DNA of 64,000 nt from Nymphaea colorata (GCF_008831285.2 NC_045147.1:12936854-13000853), one strand, 5' to 3'; positions 13,099 through 25,168 are shown, counted from the stretch's first letter. Numbers and translations: made by a program. Notes: generated from the letters alone by a model not told the origin.

Positions 13099-13133
13099 GA
13101 CCTCTCCTCATATGATTGATGCCAACGAATGAA

Positions 13134-13350
13134 CTTATTTAAACTTCTCTTCCATTCATGTTGCACTCGATGACATTTTAGATAGTGGTGTGCCGTATCA
13201 TTACATGCTAACCTTAATGAATGTTGAAATATATATGTATCTTTCTGCAATTTCCAATTCTCGTGTAGAAAGAAGCACATGAACGTGGTCGCCTGTCACG
13301 TGATGGCGCAGGGGACTACTAAGAAGATATTTTCAGTACAACTTTTATCA
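13134..13350. repeat. Dispersed repeat, copy B (about 217 bp), flanked by a 15-bp direct repeat
   Basis: Second copy of the 7641-7861 repeat, same orientation. It is bracketed by an exact 15-bp direct repeat, GACCTCTCCTCATAT, at 13099-13113 and 13376-13390, a length typical of target duplications made by LINE/SINE integration. The repeat does not show clear pol III boxes, so I do not call it a SINE. Confidence 0.8.
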
Positions 13351-13789
13351 AAACTTTTTGGTGAAGACCTCTCCTCATATAAAAAAAAAAAGCTCTCCAA
13401 GACTACCATTGACCATGATCGAACTAGAGCATCTGGTCGGCCATCAACTTCGTGATAACCTTATCAACGGATTTGCGGAGCATTATGTGGCGGAATTGTT
13501 GAATGCTCTCTGCTTTGGAGTTTTTGGGAATTAAGACTAATAGATCTTTTCAGCTTTCTTACAAGTCCGCACAATGAAAAGGAATTAGCGACCGTTAGGA
13601 AAACTTCTTTCCACCATGTACTAAAACGTATGAAAAATGCCCATGAAAATCATGTCAAGGTAAGGAAAATTCTTCCCTACGAGACTAAAGACAACCCTTC
13701 TGATATCTTTTCCTAAAGGCCTTAAGAGGAAGACATTTTCTTTTGGGGTTCTCCAATATGACACCTGGGCGATGCATGGTAAGTCTCTA

Positions 13790-15700
13790 ATATGGCACAC
13801 CTTATAAGATTATTGTTAAATTGCTTTCCTTGCGGCTTGCACATGTTATGCCTTCTATCATTAACCCCTTCCAAGTTGCATTCATCAAGGGTCGACGTTT
13901 GCAGGACGCGGTTGTCGTGGTCAATGAGGTTGTTCACTCTCTATACTGTCTATATCTTCCTTGCTTCATCCTTAAGTTGGACATCTCTAATGTCTTTGAT
14001 TCAGTTAGTTGGGAGTTCCATTCTAACCTGCTCACCCGCCTTGCTTTTGGTCCATCGTTTCGGTAGTGGATCCTTTCGCTTGTCACTGGGGCCCAGCTTG
14101 CGGTCTCATTCAATGGGATGTGTGGCGATTTCTTCTTTCTTAGTCGCGGCCTTCGTCAGGGTTGTCCGTTATCGCCTTTGCTTTTGAACTTAGTTGCCGA
14201 GTGCTTTTCTGCGTTATTTCATCATGCTGCGGTCGTTGGCTTCCTCATGTCACATTCACTCCCCCACTTATAGGCCTTCAATATGCTGACGACTTTCTCC
14301 TATTTGACACTGCTTCCCGCCAACAGATTGTGAGAACTTGTCTCATCCTTCAGGTTTTTGAGTTCATCTCGGGCCTTTCTATTAATTCTTCTAAATGCCA
14401 CATTTCTCTCATTCACATGGATCCAACCACGGTGCTTTTTGCAGAATCCTGCTTTGGGTGTAAGGCTACTGGCCTGCCCATGCACTACTTAAGTCTTCAG
14501 ATTACACTTGCGCCTCCTGCTCCCTCTTTTTGGAATGGAGTGGAGCAGAAGCTTGTGAATCACCTTCAGTGTTGGCAGGAAAAGCTGCTTTCTCTCCCTA
14601 GTCGTATTATTCTTACTAAACATTGTCTTTCGTCGGTCTCCCTCCATGCTATGGATGTCTTTCGACCTCCTGTGGCTGTTTTGAGAAGATTTGATATGAT
14701 TATTCGTAAATTTATCTGGGATGGTGATCGACCTTCGGATTGCCTTGCGTGTTGAGATATGGTTGCCCTTCCGCGTCTTCTGGGGGGTGCTGCGGTTACC
14801 AACCTTAGTCGGGCATGTGAGTCATTCATGTGTTTTTGGTGGTGACGGCTGACAACTGAGCATTCTCCTATCCCCATATTCATTTGTTCCAAATTTGACC
14901 TGTATTCTCCTAGTGTTTCGAATAGTTTCATTTCTCACACCTCTCCCTCTTACTTGCTGACCTCCATTCTTTTGTACCCACATCTTGGCTTCTTTCACCT
15001 TTTCAAGGATTCACTTTTTCTTCTTGCTACCCGGCCTCATTTGGTTATTCTGTTGCGTCGCTCCAACCCATGTCCCTTTGGTCCTTAGGTTCTTCTCCTC
15101 GTGTCATTGCTTTTGTCTAGCTTCTTCTTGTTGGCCACATCAACACTTTTGACCACTTACAACGCTTTGGCATCAGTTTACCTAATTAGTGTCCCCTCTG
15201 TCTCGCCGCGGTTGAGTCTCGGGTCCATCTTTTACTACTTGCCATTTCTTCGTTAGTGTTCTTGCCTCTGCATGGTCTTTTCTTGTTAGCAGCCTTTCGG
15301 ACCCACCTTCCATTCGCCTTCTTTTCCTCTTTTCTCATTCCCCCACTTGTCTGCTTCCTGAGGGTGAGTCTGGAGTTTGTGGCTCATTTCCTCTTGGTGG
15401 CGCATTTGGGAGGAATGCAACAACAGGGTCTTCCGGGGTACCTTCTCATCGCCGAATGCTGTGGCTCATCTGGTGCAGGGGGGTGTCCATTTTGCTGTTC
15501 GGCTACGATGCCGTCCTCCGTCTGCAGCTGGGTGACTGTGTTGCGCCATCTATCATATCTCTGTCCACATATTTTTATTTTCGTTTTACTATGCCATTGT
15601 CTTGTATATTCGTCTTTTATTTCTGATTTTGCGGTTTATTCTTGTACTTAAGGGACTTCTTGTTCCAAATTTTGCTATGAATTTCCATTTTATTGGCTCG
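13790..15700 (+). pseudogene. LINE (non-LTR retrotransposon) reverse-transcriptase relic, 5' truncated
   Basis: Plus-strand translation shows the plant L1-type reverse transcriptase in order. QVAFIKGRRLQDAVVVVNEV and LKLDISNVFDSVSWEF lie in one frame (13821-14066, stop at 14064-14066). SRGLRQGCPLSPLLLN follows in that frame (14142 on). YADD catalytic residues lie at 14282-14293 in another frame, followed by INSSKCHIS, then LNHLQ/WQEKLLSLPSR-like maturase-thumb motifs to 14755. A zinc-binding-type C-terminus, WWRIWEECNNRVFRG, starts near 15395 and its frame stops near 15538. The 3' tail runs to about 15700. At least one frameshift (between 14210 and 14280) and several stops (14064, 14753) break it. 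No endonuclease domain or ORF1 was found, so it is 5' truncated. Confidence 0.9.
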
Positions 15701-16718
15701 ACAAAAATTATCACAAATGGTTTTTATATCAAGTCGTACCGTCGTTCTCTAGGCAGTGAATGAGGTTTATAGCTCTCTTGCTCCACACTAATGTTGCTAG
15801 TGACCAGTCTTTCTATCACTTTCGCTTATCCAATTAGCCCTTGCCTTAGTGCCTTCTGCAACCCCTTAGCCGCCCTGCTTGAGTTTGATATGAAGCTTAT
15901 TTAGCTCCTATATGATGTTGCGGGTCCTAATGGAAACATCCTTAAGTGAGGTTCTGTTCTACCATGCCAAAATCCTCATAATAGCTTCCAATTTGTTGAT
16001 GAACCTAATCATCAACATCCTTGGTCTGGCTCGGACCTGATTTCCCCTCCACCAACCTTCTATATCCATTCCTATGTTTCTGGCAGAGAGATGTGATAAC
16101 AACTCTCACTAAGAAGACCATGATACAATGGTTTGAAACAGATTTAGGAGAACCATGAGACAACGGCTAGTTCTATACAAGCATTAAAAAGCTTGGTTCA
16201 CCAAGCACCCATCGTGTCTGTATAAGATTAGGTTGTCTCTTGCCTTCTTGTTTTGATAAGATAAAAGACTTTCATTAATAATCCATCACTTTAAGCCCAC
16301 TGTCCTCAATGAATATGCAAAGAAAGGTGACACAAAATTCAGTTTGGGGCACAAGCCGTTTTATCCTTTTGTTTCACAAGGGCATTGAAATCCCCAATAG
16401 GGGGTCGATGTAAGTCTACACAAGGGTATATACCATAGGCTTCGAAAATGGAAGCGGATGGAGAGTTTTCTTCAACATAAAATAACATCTAATAAAAATC
16501 TAGTTCTAATTTGATTCTAAGCTTGGATACCAGGGTAAATCTGTTGTTTCTCCTGCACCATGAGCTAAAACCATCATGCGAAAACATTGACTCTAAAATG
16601 ACAAAGCAATTGGGATTCTACTCACTTAGAAGAAATTGGATCTCCATGAAAGTAGCCATTCTAATGAAGACACATATGTTCCTTGCGAGCCACTTCATCA
16701 AGGACGGTCGCAGTGGTG
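15701..16718. other. Intergenic between LINE and hAT element
   Basis: Unrecognised sequence. Translation gives scattered stops in all frames, and I see no repeat edges. Confidence 0.5.
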
Positions 16719-16734
16719 GATTGAGGCAGTGTTG

Positions 16735-16935
16735 TACGTATCGTATGATACGACCTCGTATCGTATGATCCCATATCGTACGATACGACCCCGTATCGTT
16801 TTAAAAAAACGGTACGATACAACCCCCGTATCGTAAATAGGGGGTGTATCGTTCCATTATCGCACGTATCATGCGATACAGGGCCCATATCATACGATAT
16901 GGGGTGATACACCCCGTATCGTACGATACAGGCTG
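16735..16935. repeat. Left subterminal ACGATACG-type palindromic cluster of the hAT element
   Basis: About 200 bp contain more than ten copies of CGTATCGT/ACGATACG variants in both orientations, many as local palindromes (for example ATCGTACGAT at 16777-16786). A shorter cluster of the same motif lies at the other end (19509-19580). In hAT elements, subterminal motif clusters are the usual transposase binding sites. Confidence 0.85.
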
Positions 16936-17139
16936 ATTTCGCGGAAACCCGCTCGAGACCTACTTATTCGGCTTCTTTTTTAAAAAAAACCTTCGTTCTT
17001 CATTTCTCAAGCTTGGATACTGCCGTCAGGGAGGGCGATCATCCATTTTTACCATCAAAAAGTTGATTTTCATCATGAAATCGAAGATTAAGGGGTCGAT
17101 TTGGCGTAACGGGACGGAAGAGAAGAGGCACAATAGATA

Positions 17140-19203
17140 GGGCCAGGCGTGGTATGCGACCATCTAGTGGTAGAGTTCCTACTGGTAAGTCTAGTGTTGG
17201 CTCTATTAAGAGCTTTTTCCCTTCATATACTAGCCCAGGTGGTCAGCCGCAGATTCGTGCTGCTATGACATCTAAAGATATGTTATATCAAACACAAAAG
17301 GTGGTAGGGAAATGATTTTGTGATGCATGTTTAATGCAGCTAATTCTTTTCAATTCCAAGCAATTGAAGATGCAATTACTTCTATAAGTCCTTGATTCAA
17401 AATGCCACCATATCATTAGTTGAGGGTTAAAATTCTTCAAGATACGGCGAAAGAAGTGTCTAAACATTGCGATCAATTGAAATTATCTTGGAAAGAAACA
17501 GGTTGCTCCATTATGTCAGATGGATGGACTGATACAAGGTCAAGAACTAATGTAAATTTTCTTGTTTATTGCTCAAAATGTACAATGTTCTTGAAATCTC
17601 TTGACTTGTTTGATGTTCCTAAGACTACTGAGATTTTGTTCAATGTTTTTGACAATGTCGTATAATAAGTTAAACCTACAAACATTTTACAGTTTATTAC
17701 AGATAATACTGCAAATTATAGAGCTGTAGGAGATTTGTTATTTCAAAAGTATTGAACATTCTTTTGGAGTCCATGTGCCACTCATTGTGTTAATCTTATG
17801 CTTCAAGATCTTAATGAGATGCATGATATGAAATCAGCCATTGACCAATGTCAAGAGGTAACAAAGTTTATCTATAATCATGCATATGTATTGAGTTTGA
17901 TGAGAAAGTTTATAAAAGGAGTTGAATTGATACGACTTGCACAAACTAGATTTGCCACAAATGTATTGACTGTACAGAGTGTGGTGAAACAAAGAACTCC
18001 TTTGAGAGAGATGTTCGCTAGTGAAGAATGAACTGCATATCCACATGCTCATAAAAGAAATGCTTCTTTAGTTGTGGATATCATATTTAATAACGAATTT
18101 TAAGAATAATGTGTGAAGCTATTGAAAGTTTGTGTTCCATTAGTGAAAGTCCTCAGGTTAGTTGACAACGAGGATAGGCCTTCCATAGGGTACTTATATG
18201 AGGCCGTGGATAAAGCAAAAGAGGCAATTCGAGACAACTTAAAAGGAAAGAAAAAGTTATATATGCCCATATGAAAGATGATAGATAAAAGGTAGACTGT
18301 ACATCTTCATCAACCTCTTCATGCAGCAGCTTATTATCTAAATCCTGCAAATAGATTTTCTCCTATATTTAAGAAGGACAGAGAAGTCTTAAGTGGTTTG
18401 TTGAATTGTATGAAATTGTTAGTGGCAGATTCTAGAGAACAAGATGCCGTCAGCAATGAGTTGAATCTATATGATACTTGTTATCGGGCCATGGGACAAC
18501 CTGTCGCCGTTCGAGCCAAGACAACCATGCGTCTAGGTAAATACATAGACATGTTTAATTTACTTTGCATTTTTTACATTTGGTTCTTTTAGAACTTTCA
18601 CATTGATTTGTTATAACGTTATATTTTTGTTTAGATTTGTGGTGGAATAGGTATGAGTTTGATTGTCCAAACCTAGCACGTTTTGCAATCAAAGTCTTCA
18701 GCCAGACATGCAGTGCTAGTGGATGCGAAAGGAACTGGAGTGTGTTCCAACATATCCATAGCAAAAAAAGGAATAGGCTCCAACATAAAAGGTTGAATGA
18801 CCTTGCTTTTGTTCGATATAATATGAGGTTGAAACAAAGGTAATATGAATTAATGTTTACATTTTTTGTACAATATATCTATATGAAATTATATATTAAG
18901 TTTTCTCTTATGTAACGTAGAGAATTACAAAAAACATCAGCAAGGAAGCACACATCTCAGTTCGATCCTATCAGCTTGGAAAACTTTGACGATCTGGAGC
19001 CATGGATTGAAGAAGAACCGACTACAATGTTTGATGATGAAGAACTTGAATGCTTCAACCTTGAAGCTGAAGCAACAGAAGGCTTTGTTGATGAATGAGA
19101 GTTTGCTAGCGCTACTGCTGGTGCTGAATATGTTGGTGAGGATCTTCCAATTATTGATGATGAAGATGAAGAAGAAGATGAAGATGATGAAGATTATGAA
19201 TGA
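17140..19203 (+). pseudogene. hAT transposase pseudogene (DUF659 + hAT dimerisation domain)
   Basis: Suggested structure: about 17140..18536, 18635..18839, 18921..19203. Both introns keep GT-AG ends. Exon 1 has a linker (GSIKSFFPSYTSPGGQPQI), then the DUF659 catalytic region with KETGCSIMSDGWTDTRSRTN (about 17500), FITDNTANY and WSPCATHCVNLMLQD (17770 on), then PLHAAAYYLNPANRFSP. Exon 2 has WWNRYEFDCPNLARFAIKVF and QTCSASGCERNWSVFQHIHS, the C-terminal dimerisation domain. Exon 3 encodes an acidic tail ending DEDEEEDEDDEDYE. The N-terminal BED zinc finger is not recognisable. From about 17330 to 18536 one reading frame is kept without indels but contains about nine stops. One frameshift lies near 17325. 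The element cannot make transposase. Confidence 0.92.
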
Positions 19204-19600
19204 TGAATCATTATATCATTAACGACTTAAGAGTTATGAATCTATGGTTGTTGAACACTTGAATGTTTTATCACTTTATGGCTTATGCTTTGTTGATTGA
19301 AATTGAATGATATTGTTATGAATTTTGATGTCTATGAAGTATGAATGATGAATCGTGAACACGTAAGTTTATAGCATTTAGCAATAATAAGTCTATCATT
19401 ATCCAAAACATGTTTTTTATGAAGAATTTATTATTATTTTTTTCTGATTTTTTTATGAATTTTCTGAATTTTTTTTATTTTTTCTGATTTATTATTATTT
19501 TTTTTAATGTACGATACAGTTACGATACGTTACGATACGGCGTATCTTAAAACCCGACCGATACGCCTTATGATACGCGTTTTAAAACATTGGACTGAGG

Positions 19601-22600
19601 GTTGTCCCCTCCTGGGTCAATTAGAACATTGAATAGTTTCTCATTGAGTTGTCATTTTTTGCTGCCTAGACTCCGCTGCTGTTTAAGGTAGGAGATGCAT
19701 TGCAGTGATGTCTTTCCTTTCTTTTGGGGAGAAAGCTTGTTCTAGAGCATTGATGAGCACACGTGATAGGTAAGTTTAAGTTGGCATCCTATTGCTCTAG
19801 ACATCTGCTAGACAGCAATTACTACTAGCTTTAAAGTGGAACCTTGGAGGGGCTCCTCCTCCTCATTCACTTCATTGCCATCTCCAAAAGGGTTCAGGTT
19901 GCTCAACCCACTCACTGATGCCGACTGCGGCCCTCTATTGTGCGTCGTGGTCTTCCTACCCTTGCCAGGGGGAGGGTCATTCTTTGAGTGTTTGTCTAGG
20001 ATGAATGTTTCCATAAAATCATCTGCTGCTCCATTCACATAAATTCCCTTGAAACAGTTCGGGCGGAAAACAAAACTCTTTATTTTGCTATGTCCATATT
20101 CTCAATAGAAGTCTGTGACTCTCTTTGTTGCTTAGTAGAGTGCTCCCAAGCATCCCTATTCAATCGTTCCTGTTGGAGAATTTATGTTGCAGAAACAGTA
20201 GAAACGAAGTCTTCTTTCATAAAAAATGTGTTGAGAGGGTTCTACCCCTACCCACTTCCAGCTCAATCTCAGGGCCAGAGCATTCTTCTGAATGCAAACC
20301 TTGGGGCTGTCGACTTCCAAGAGGTCCCCCTGCAGGATGCCTGCTATCCGTCCCCAGAACACTTTGGAGCTCCAGATGATAGGATCCAAGCCAAGGAGCC
20401 GCTCATTTCCATGAGAGGGTTCAAGTGAACATTATTGGACTGACTATAAATACATGTAAGAGATAGTTAAGAAAGTTTTTTGCACCTGAAGTTCATATAT
20501 AAATATATGCTTTAGAGAGACCTGTGCACCTTTTTTTATATTGACCTTTATTTGATTCTCTGACCGGACTATTTTCTTTTTTGTTCATGTATCTTTTTCT
20601 TTCTTCCACATTCTATTTCTGGTAATTAACAGTTTGTCACCATCATATGAGGCGTTTCCATTTTATCGGCAAAACAACCCAAAACAAGGATTCAGCTAGT
20701 ATTTGCCGTCATCCCTTATTGCAACTTTGCATGTCAAGTTGGTAAGTTTCTATTTTTCCCCTTGTGGCGTGTTCCCTCGATGCCTCCGTGCTTTCATTTA
20801 TCTCGCCCAATTTCAAATGAAAACAAGGGTTCTATAGGCTATATAAATAATTACTCCCATTCCTTTTATTCACTTTCATGCACGCATAACTAGGAAAACA
20901 TTAAAAGAGCCACGGAGGCTTTCATTGCGGTCGCAGTTTTGGAGGGAAAATATTGGTGCCACCTGCTGTGCTTTTCAATTTAAAAAAAAAAAAGTGAAAC
21001 CAGAAAGAACAAAGATTCAATATCAACTAATTACTGTTGTTTATTTTAAAGGTTGCAAAGAGCAAACATATGTTGTTGGGGCCAGCAGCTTTTTGCACAA
21101 AGCGTTGCGGTTTTCAATTTGCTTCACAAACAGTCGCAAAATGTTTAGATATGTTGTCTGGATATTCCTGTTTGGCGGGACGCCATGAACAGAACAGTCG
21201 GGTCCTTGCGTCTGAAGGAACAGAAAACATGAACATGGCTTTGCCTTAACTGGGTTTAGATGAGGGTGTCATCCAAACACCCTCCTTGAATTATACCATA
21301 AATGAATTTATACATAAAGTTGGACATGCACATTGATGATTCCCAAGTTTAACATCATAAAATTTCAGTTTTCTTTCTTCCTTGATGTCTCTTCCTTCTT
21401 TTTCAAGCGTTAGACATGATTGCTATTTGCAGCAAGTGTTAGACATGATTGCTACAAGTTGGCACATGCTGCTTCTCTCTCTCTCTCTCCCACCCCACTT
21501 CTTTAAATAAGGAAGCTGAGGTGAGAAAGTCTTTACTCTTTACTAGTTTACGCCACCAAGGAGCGTGCTCGGTAACTTTGAAAATGTTTAGCACCGAGGC
21601 TCTTTTTATCGTAAAAGAGACGCCCTTCTCTTCACAGTTGTATATAAAAAAAAGATTATGGTATCTGTTACACGATCTCGTTAAAATCAATAGATTCCCC
21701 TCGTTGAAAAGATTCACTTAATGGAGCTTCATGTGATTTATACTCAAGATGGCCTAGTTTCCTGTTTTCTACAATTTTTTTTTTTGTTTTTTACTACAGA
21801 AGGAACTCAAATCTAACTCCTCCATGTATAGATAGAGGTTAAGGAAGGAAAAATGAGCTAGGCGTCTGTGTGTGCGTTATATATTTATTACGATTTCATT
21901 AGAAAAAGGGAACCGTTTCACACATAAGCCACTTAATCTGTTAAATTTTTAGGACAAGTTTTGGATGAGTCTCAACTACCAGATTGGGTTACATGTTCAG
22001 GTTCTTAACACTGGGATGTTAAGATCTGACATAAAGCTTAGAACCTAATGCTCCTAGCTATCTTTTTTTCACCATTTGCAAACCATGAATGGTGACAGTA
22101 CTCCATTTGAGGGAAGGGTGGGGGCTTCTGCTCTTAATCTGAATCTGGTGGTAGGTTGAAATACGCCAACAATTTGATGGTAGGATGAAATACTTCATTC
22201 TCTCTTCTTTCATACTCATCAGAAATCTAGCTTTGAATATCGTCATTGCAGATGGCAACATTCCATTCCAGATTGTGGACAAGATACTCATTCCGAGTTG
22301 TACATTAGCCATCTCACTTGGGGGCTTGAAAATTGTTGTGTTTTGAACTGTAAATGGTTTCTTTTTACACTCATATCGTCTGCATGGTGATTTGTGTGGT
22401 CATCTGCCCACACCAGCTTCACAAAGCTTATTTGTTTTTACATTACTAATTTGATATATTTTAGTGTTCATATATATAGTGCCCTTAAAATTATAAAATT
22501 TGTTGAATTAGTACCCACACCAGTCAAAATTTTTAGCTCCGCTAGTGACACCAGGAGCATCAGTAGATTTTGTACAAGGTCATTTTTTTTGTCTAACAAA

Positions 22601-23395
22601 AGGCTTCGGGAGGTCTATCTCTCCGTAGATTGGCATCAGAAACAATGATGAACTACGTCAAGGATAAAGTATAATGGAACGACATCATTTTACTTTTATT
22701 CAAATTTGAAATCAAATAATGAACCAAGGTACGCCAGCAAAAGTATGCCATATAAATTCGTGAATCTAAACTTTGCATGCTTCCTTTGAAGGCAAACTCT
22801 TCTCCATGGCCACCCTCTTTTCAAATAGTCTCAAAGGATGAGGACCTCTCGAGTCTATATGTGTTTTAAAGTTCTATGCTTTGAGCCACAGTTTCCCTTC
22901 ACAATTGCCTGTGCCTTGTGCGGTTTGAAGTTCTGTCGTCTCGGAGAAAGTGATTTTTTTGAAGTTGCTGTTATTGTGCTTGGAAGTAAAGAAACATTTA
23001 TTAAATTGTGTGCACTGACATTTTAATTGATCTTGGTCCTTGGCTTACGTGCAACTTGCTTGAAGCAGTCATACTCTAGACAGGTTGGGCTAATATAATT
23101 CTATTTAAATCTTTTGACTACGCCTGATTCGTGGCAAGTTGGAACAAAGTTGACGGAAGAATGACCTAAGGGCATCGATTTCAGATGACTTTGGTATTGT
23201 TCGTGTTAGTGAACCTTTATAAACCAGATTATTTTCTCTATTCCATAATTTCGGAAAAAACTGCTTTATATTTAAGTCCTAAATTTTTCTTCGCGTCCTC
23301 AAGGCCGTGTTTGTTTAATTTCCGTGAGGGATTTTGAAGTCAAAACCCCTTCACCTCCTCTTTGACCCCAAATCCTCTGTTTTGAGAAGCTGGGT

Positions 23396-23397
<2 letters not shown>
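19601..23397. other. Intergenic, unrecognised coding-like patch
   Basis: 19800-20430 has moderate GC and open frames on both strands (plus 20090-20428, 112 codons; minus 19808-20038 and 20156-20389), but no domain I can name. It may be a decayed retroelement or gene fragment. CCATTTTATCGGCAAAAC at 20655-20672 resembles the LINE 3' tail seen at 15690 and 58395. The rest is AT-rich. Confidence 0.45.
22400..22548. repeat. Copy of the GGCGGAGCCA-end repeat, left end worn
   Basis: Shares TTTGATATATTTTAGTG…ATATATAGTGCCCTTAAAA, GTTGAATTAGTACCC and the right end AGCTCCGCTAGTG with the copy at 56248-56427. Confidence 0.55.

Positions 23398-23461
<64 letters not shown>
23398..23461. repeat. (TA)n microsatellite
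   Basis: About 32 uninterrupted TA units. Just upstream (23302-23330) is AAGGCCGTGTTTGTTTAA, resembling the terminus of a Harbinger/Tourist-type MITE whose other end I cannot see. Confidence 0.95.
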
Positions 23462-23464
<3 letters not shown>

Positions 23465-23605
23465 CGTTCCAAAAAAAATGTTCTAAATAATTTAACAACA
23501 TCCACTATAACTAACAAGTTTTGCAATTAAGAGCAAATAGTATTCGGCCTTCAAATGAGAGTGTTTCTCAGGAAATTTGTCTTTTGTTAACAGGATAGTT
23601 AAGAG

Positions 23606-23926
23606 TAAGGGTGGGCATCGGGCCGGCCCAATCCGACCCATCGGGCCAGTGAGCCCGGCCCAGGCCCTGCCCGATAGCCTGGGTCCTGGCCCGGGACAAG
23701 TCCATTTAAAATTAAAAAATAATTTTTTTATTATAAAATAATTTTTTAAATATAAAATATATTGATGAATAATAAATATATATTATTAAAAAAAATTATT
23801 TTTTTTAACCTAAACGGGCCGGGCTGGGCTGACCCGGGCCGGCCTATCGGACCCAGGCCAGGTTTTTTCCGGCCCAAGCCCGGGCCGGGTAGGCTCAGCG
23901 GCGGCTCAACCCGATGCCCACCCTTA
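23606..23926. mobile_element. hAT-type MITE, 321 bp, with perfect TIR and 8-bp TSD
   Basis: The termini are perfect inverted repeats, TAAGGGTGGGCATCGGG at the left and its complement at the right. The flanks carry an exact 8-bp target duplication, GTTAAGAG, at 23598-23605 and 23927-23934. GC-rich arms (GGCCCGG-type sequence) surround an AT-rich core. There is no coding capacity. The perfect termini and duplication suggest a relatively recent insertion. Confidence 0.9.
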
Positions 23927-23934
23927 GTTAAGAG

Positions 23935-25168
23935 GGAAGTTTCTTTTGATGTGGAGAAGCTCAATCTTTTCAAAGATGTGGGTTGTGGATACCTCCAAGG
24001 TGTATATTAATAAAAACATTTGTTTTTTAATCAATCAACAGCATATATTCTAAAAACACTATGTTTTTTTTTTTAACTCAAGAAACACGGTGTGGTTATG
24101 AATATTGTTTCTACACTTAGATCCTCTTCAGATTTTATAAACTTTTAAAATTTACATGTAAATCTAAAAAAATTTAGTTTAATGTATACAAAAAAATTGA
24201 ATTTTTTATTTCGGCCCTGTTAAAATTTTGAAACTATAGTTTAGCCCTTGCGACAAAAAATTTCCTAACTCCACCCGTCACTGCTTTGTCTTTCTTGAAA
24301 CAGAACATGGTAAGCATGGGCGCCACATCCACAATATTCTTCTTGTCAAACTCCCTTTTACATAAATTTGTTGCTTGTTTTGTGAGACACTGGTTTCTTT
24401 TTTCACAATGTGTAATCATAAACTGTTTTTTATTTAATCTGGTATCCTTTTGAGTTGATGTTCCTTGATTCTTTTTCTTTATTTTTTACATTGTTTTTTT
24501 TTTTCCTTTTTGGGAACGTATAAGTTGCTTTTAGTAATTTCTTTTACATTTCCGTGTAATTAGTCTTTATTTTTCTTTTCAAATTTATAATGTTACAGTT
24601 GCATTAACTTTGCTCACTAAACGAATCAAGAAACCTGCTCTCCTTCTTGCTGTTAGCTCCATACAATCGTTGGTTTTGATTGTATTCTTTCGTTGGTGGC
24701 ATAGTAATAAAGGAGGCCAACCCTCCAGCTGGGTGCAGCACACCACATCGAGAGCATTGGAGAGGTTAAACGCAACATCCTATAATGAAAGCATTGGCCC
24801 CAGCAAAGAGGAAATTAAGATAGAAATTAAACTTAGGTTTGAGAAAATATGTATAAACATGCTTGTGTTAGAGGAACGTTTCAATATGAAACACTATTTA
24901 ATTTCCTTATATTGGCAAAAGTGCCGAACCATGCAACATTGCCTTCGTTTTTTTCTTGTTACTTTTTAACTATGAGGGATCATCAATATTCGTAAGCTTT
25001 TGGGTTAGCTGGAGGGAAATCCTACTGCCCAGGAAGCTTTCCCTCTTCCCCTCTTAACTTCATGATGTATGACTGTTTTTGGTCCCTTGAAGTGATGCCC
25101 TGCTATACTTTAGCTTGCATACAAGTGCACTCCTTTTGCAGTACAGAGAGTTGATGCGTCGAAAATTT
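23935..25168. other. Intergenic, AT-rich
   Basis: Contains a T-rich stretch and a 119-codon plus-strand frame (24610-24969) without a recognisable domain. About 24130-24300 resembles 63740-63880 (TTTAAAATT…AACTATAGTT), another dispersed repeat. Confidence 0.45.

Larger units (their letters stand above)
16727..19592 (+). mobile_element. hAT transposon, 2866 bp, with degenerate transposase
   Basis: The left end begins CAGTGTTGTACGTATCG. The right end, read in reverse complement, begins CAATGTTTTAAAACGCGTATC, so the termini share CARTGTT, the usual hAT start. The flanks carry an 8-bp target duplication: GATTGAGG at 16719-16726 and GACTGAGG at 19593-19600 (one mismatch). Both subterminal regions are dense in ACGATACG/CGTATCGT motifs. 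The interior encodes a DUF659 plus hAT C-terminal dimerisation transposase, which confirms the superfamily. The element is old: the transposase has many nonsense codons. Confidence 0.92.

Noticed and set aside
19808-20428. A LINE ORF1 or gene on either strand
   Set aside because: Frames are open for up to 112 codons, but no CCHC knuckle, DUF4283 or other motif is visible. Left as an unidentified patch.
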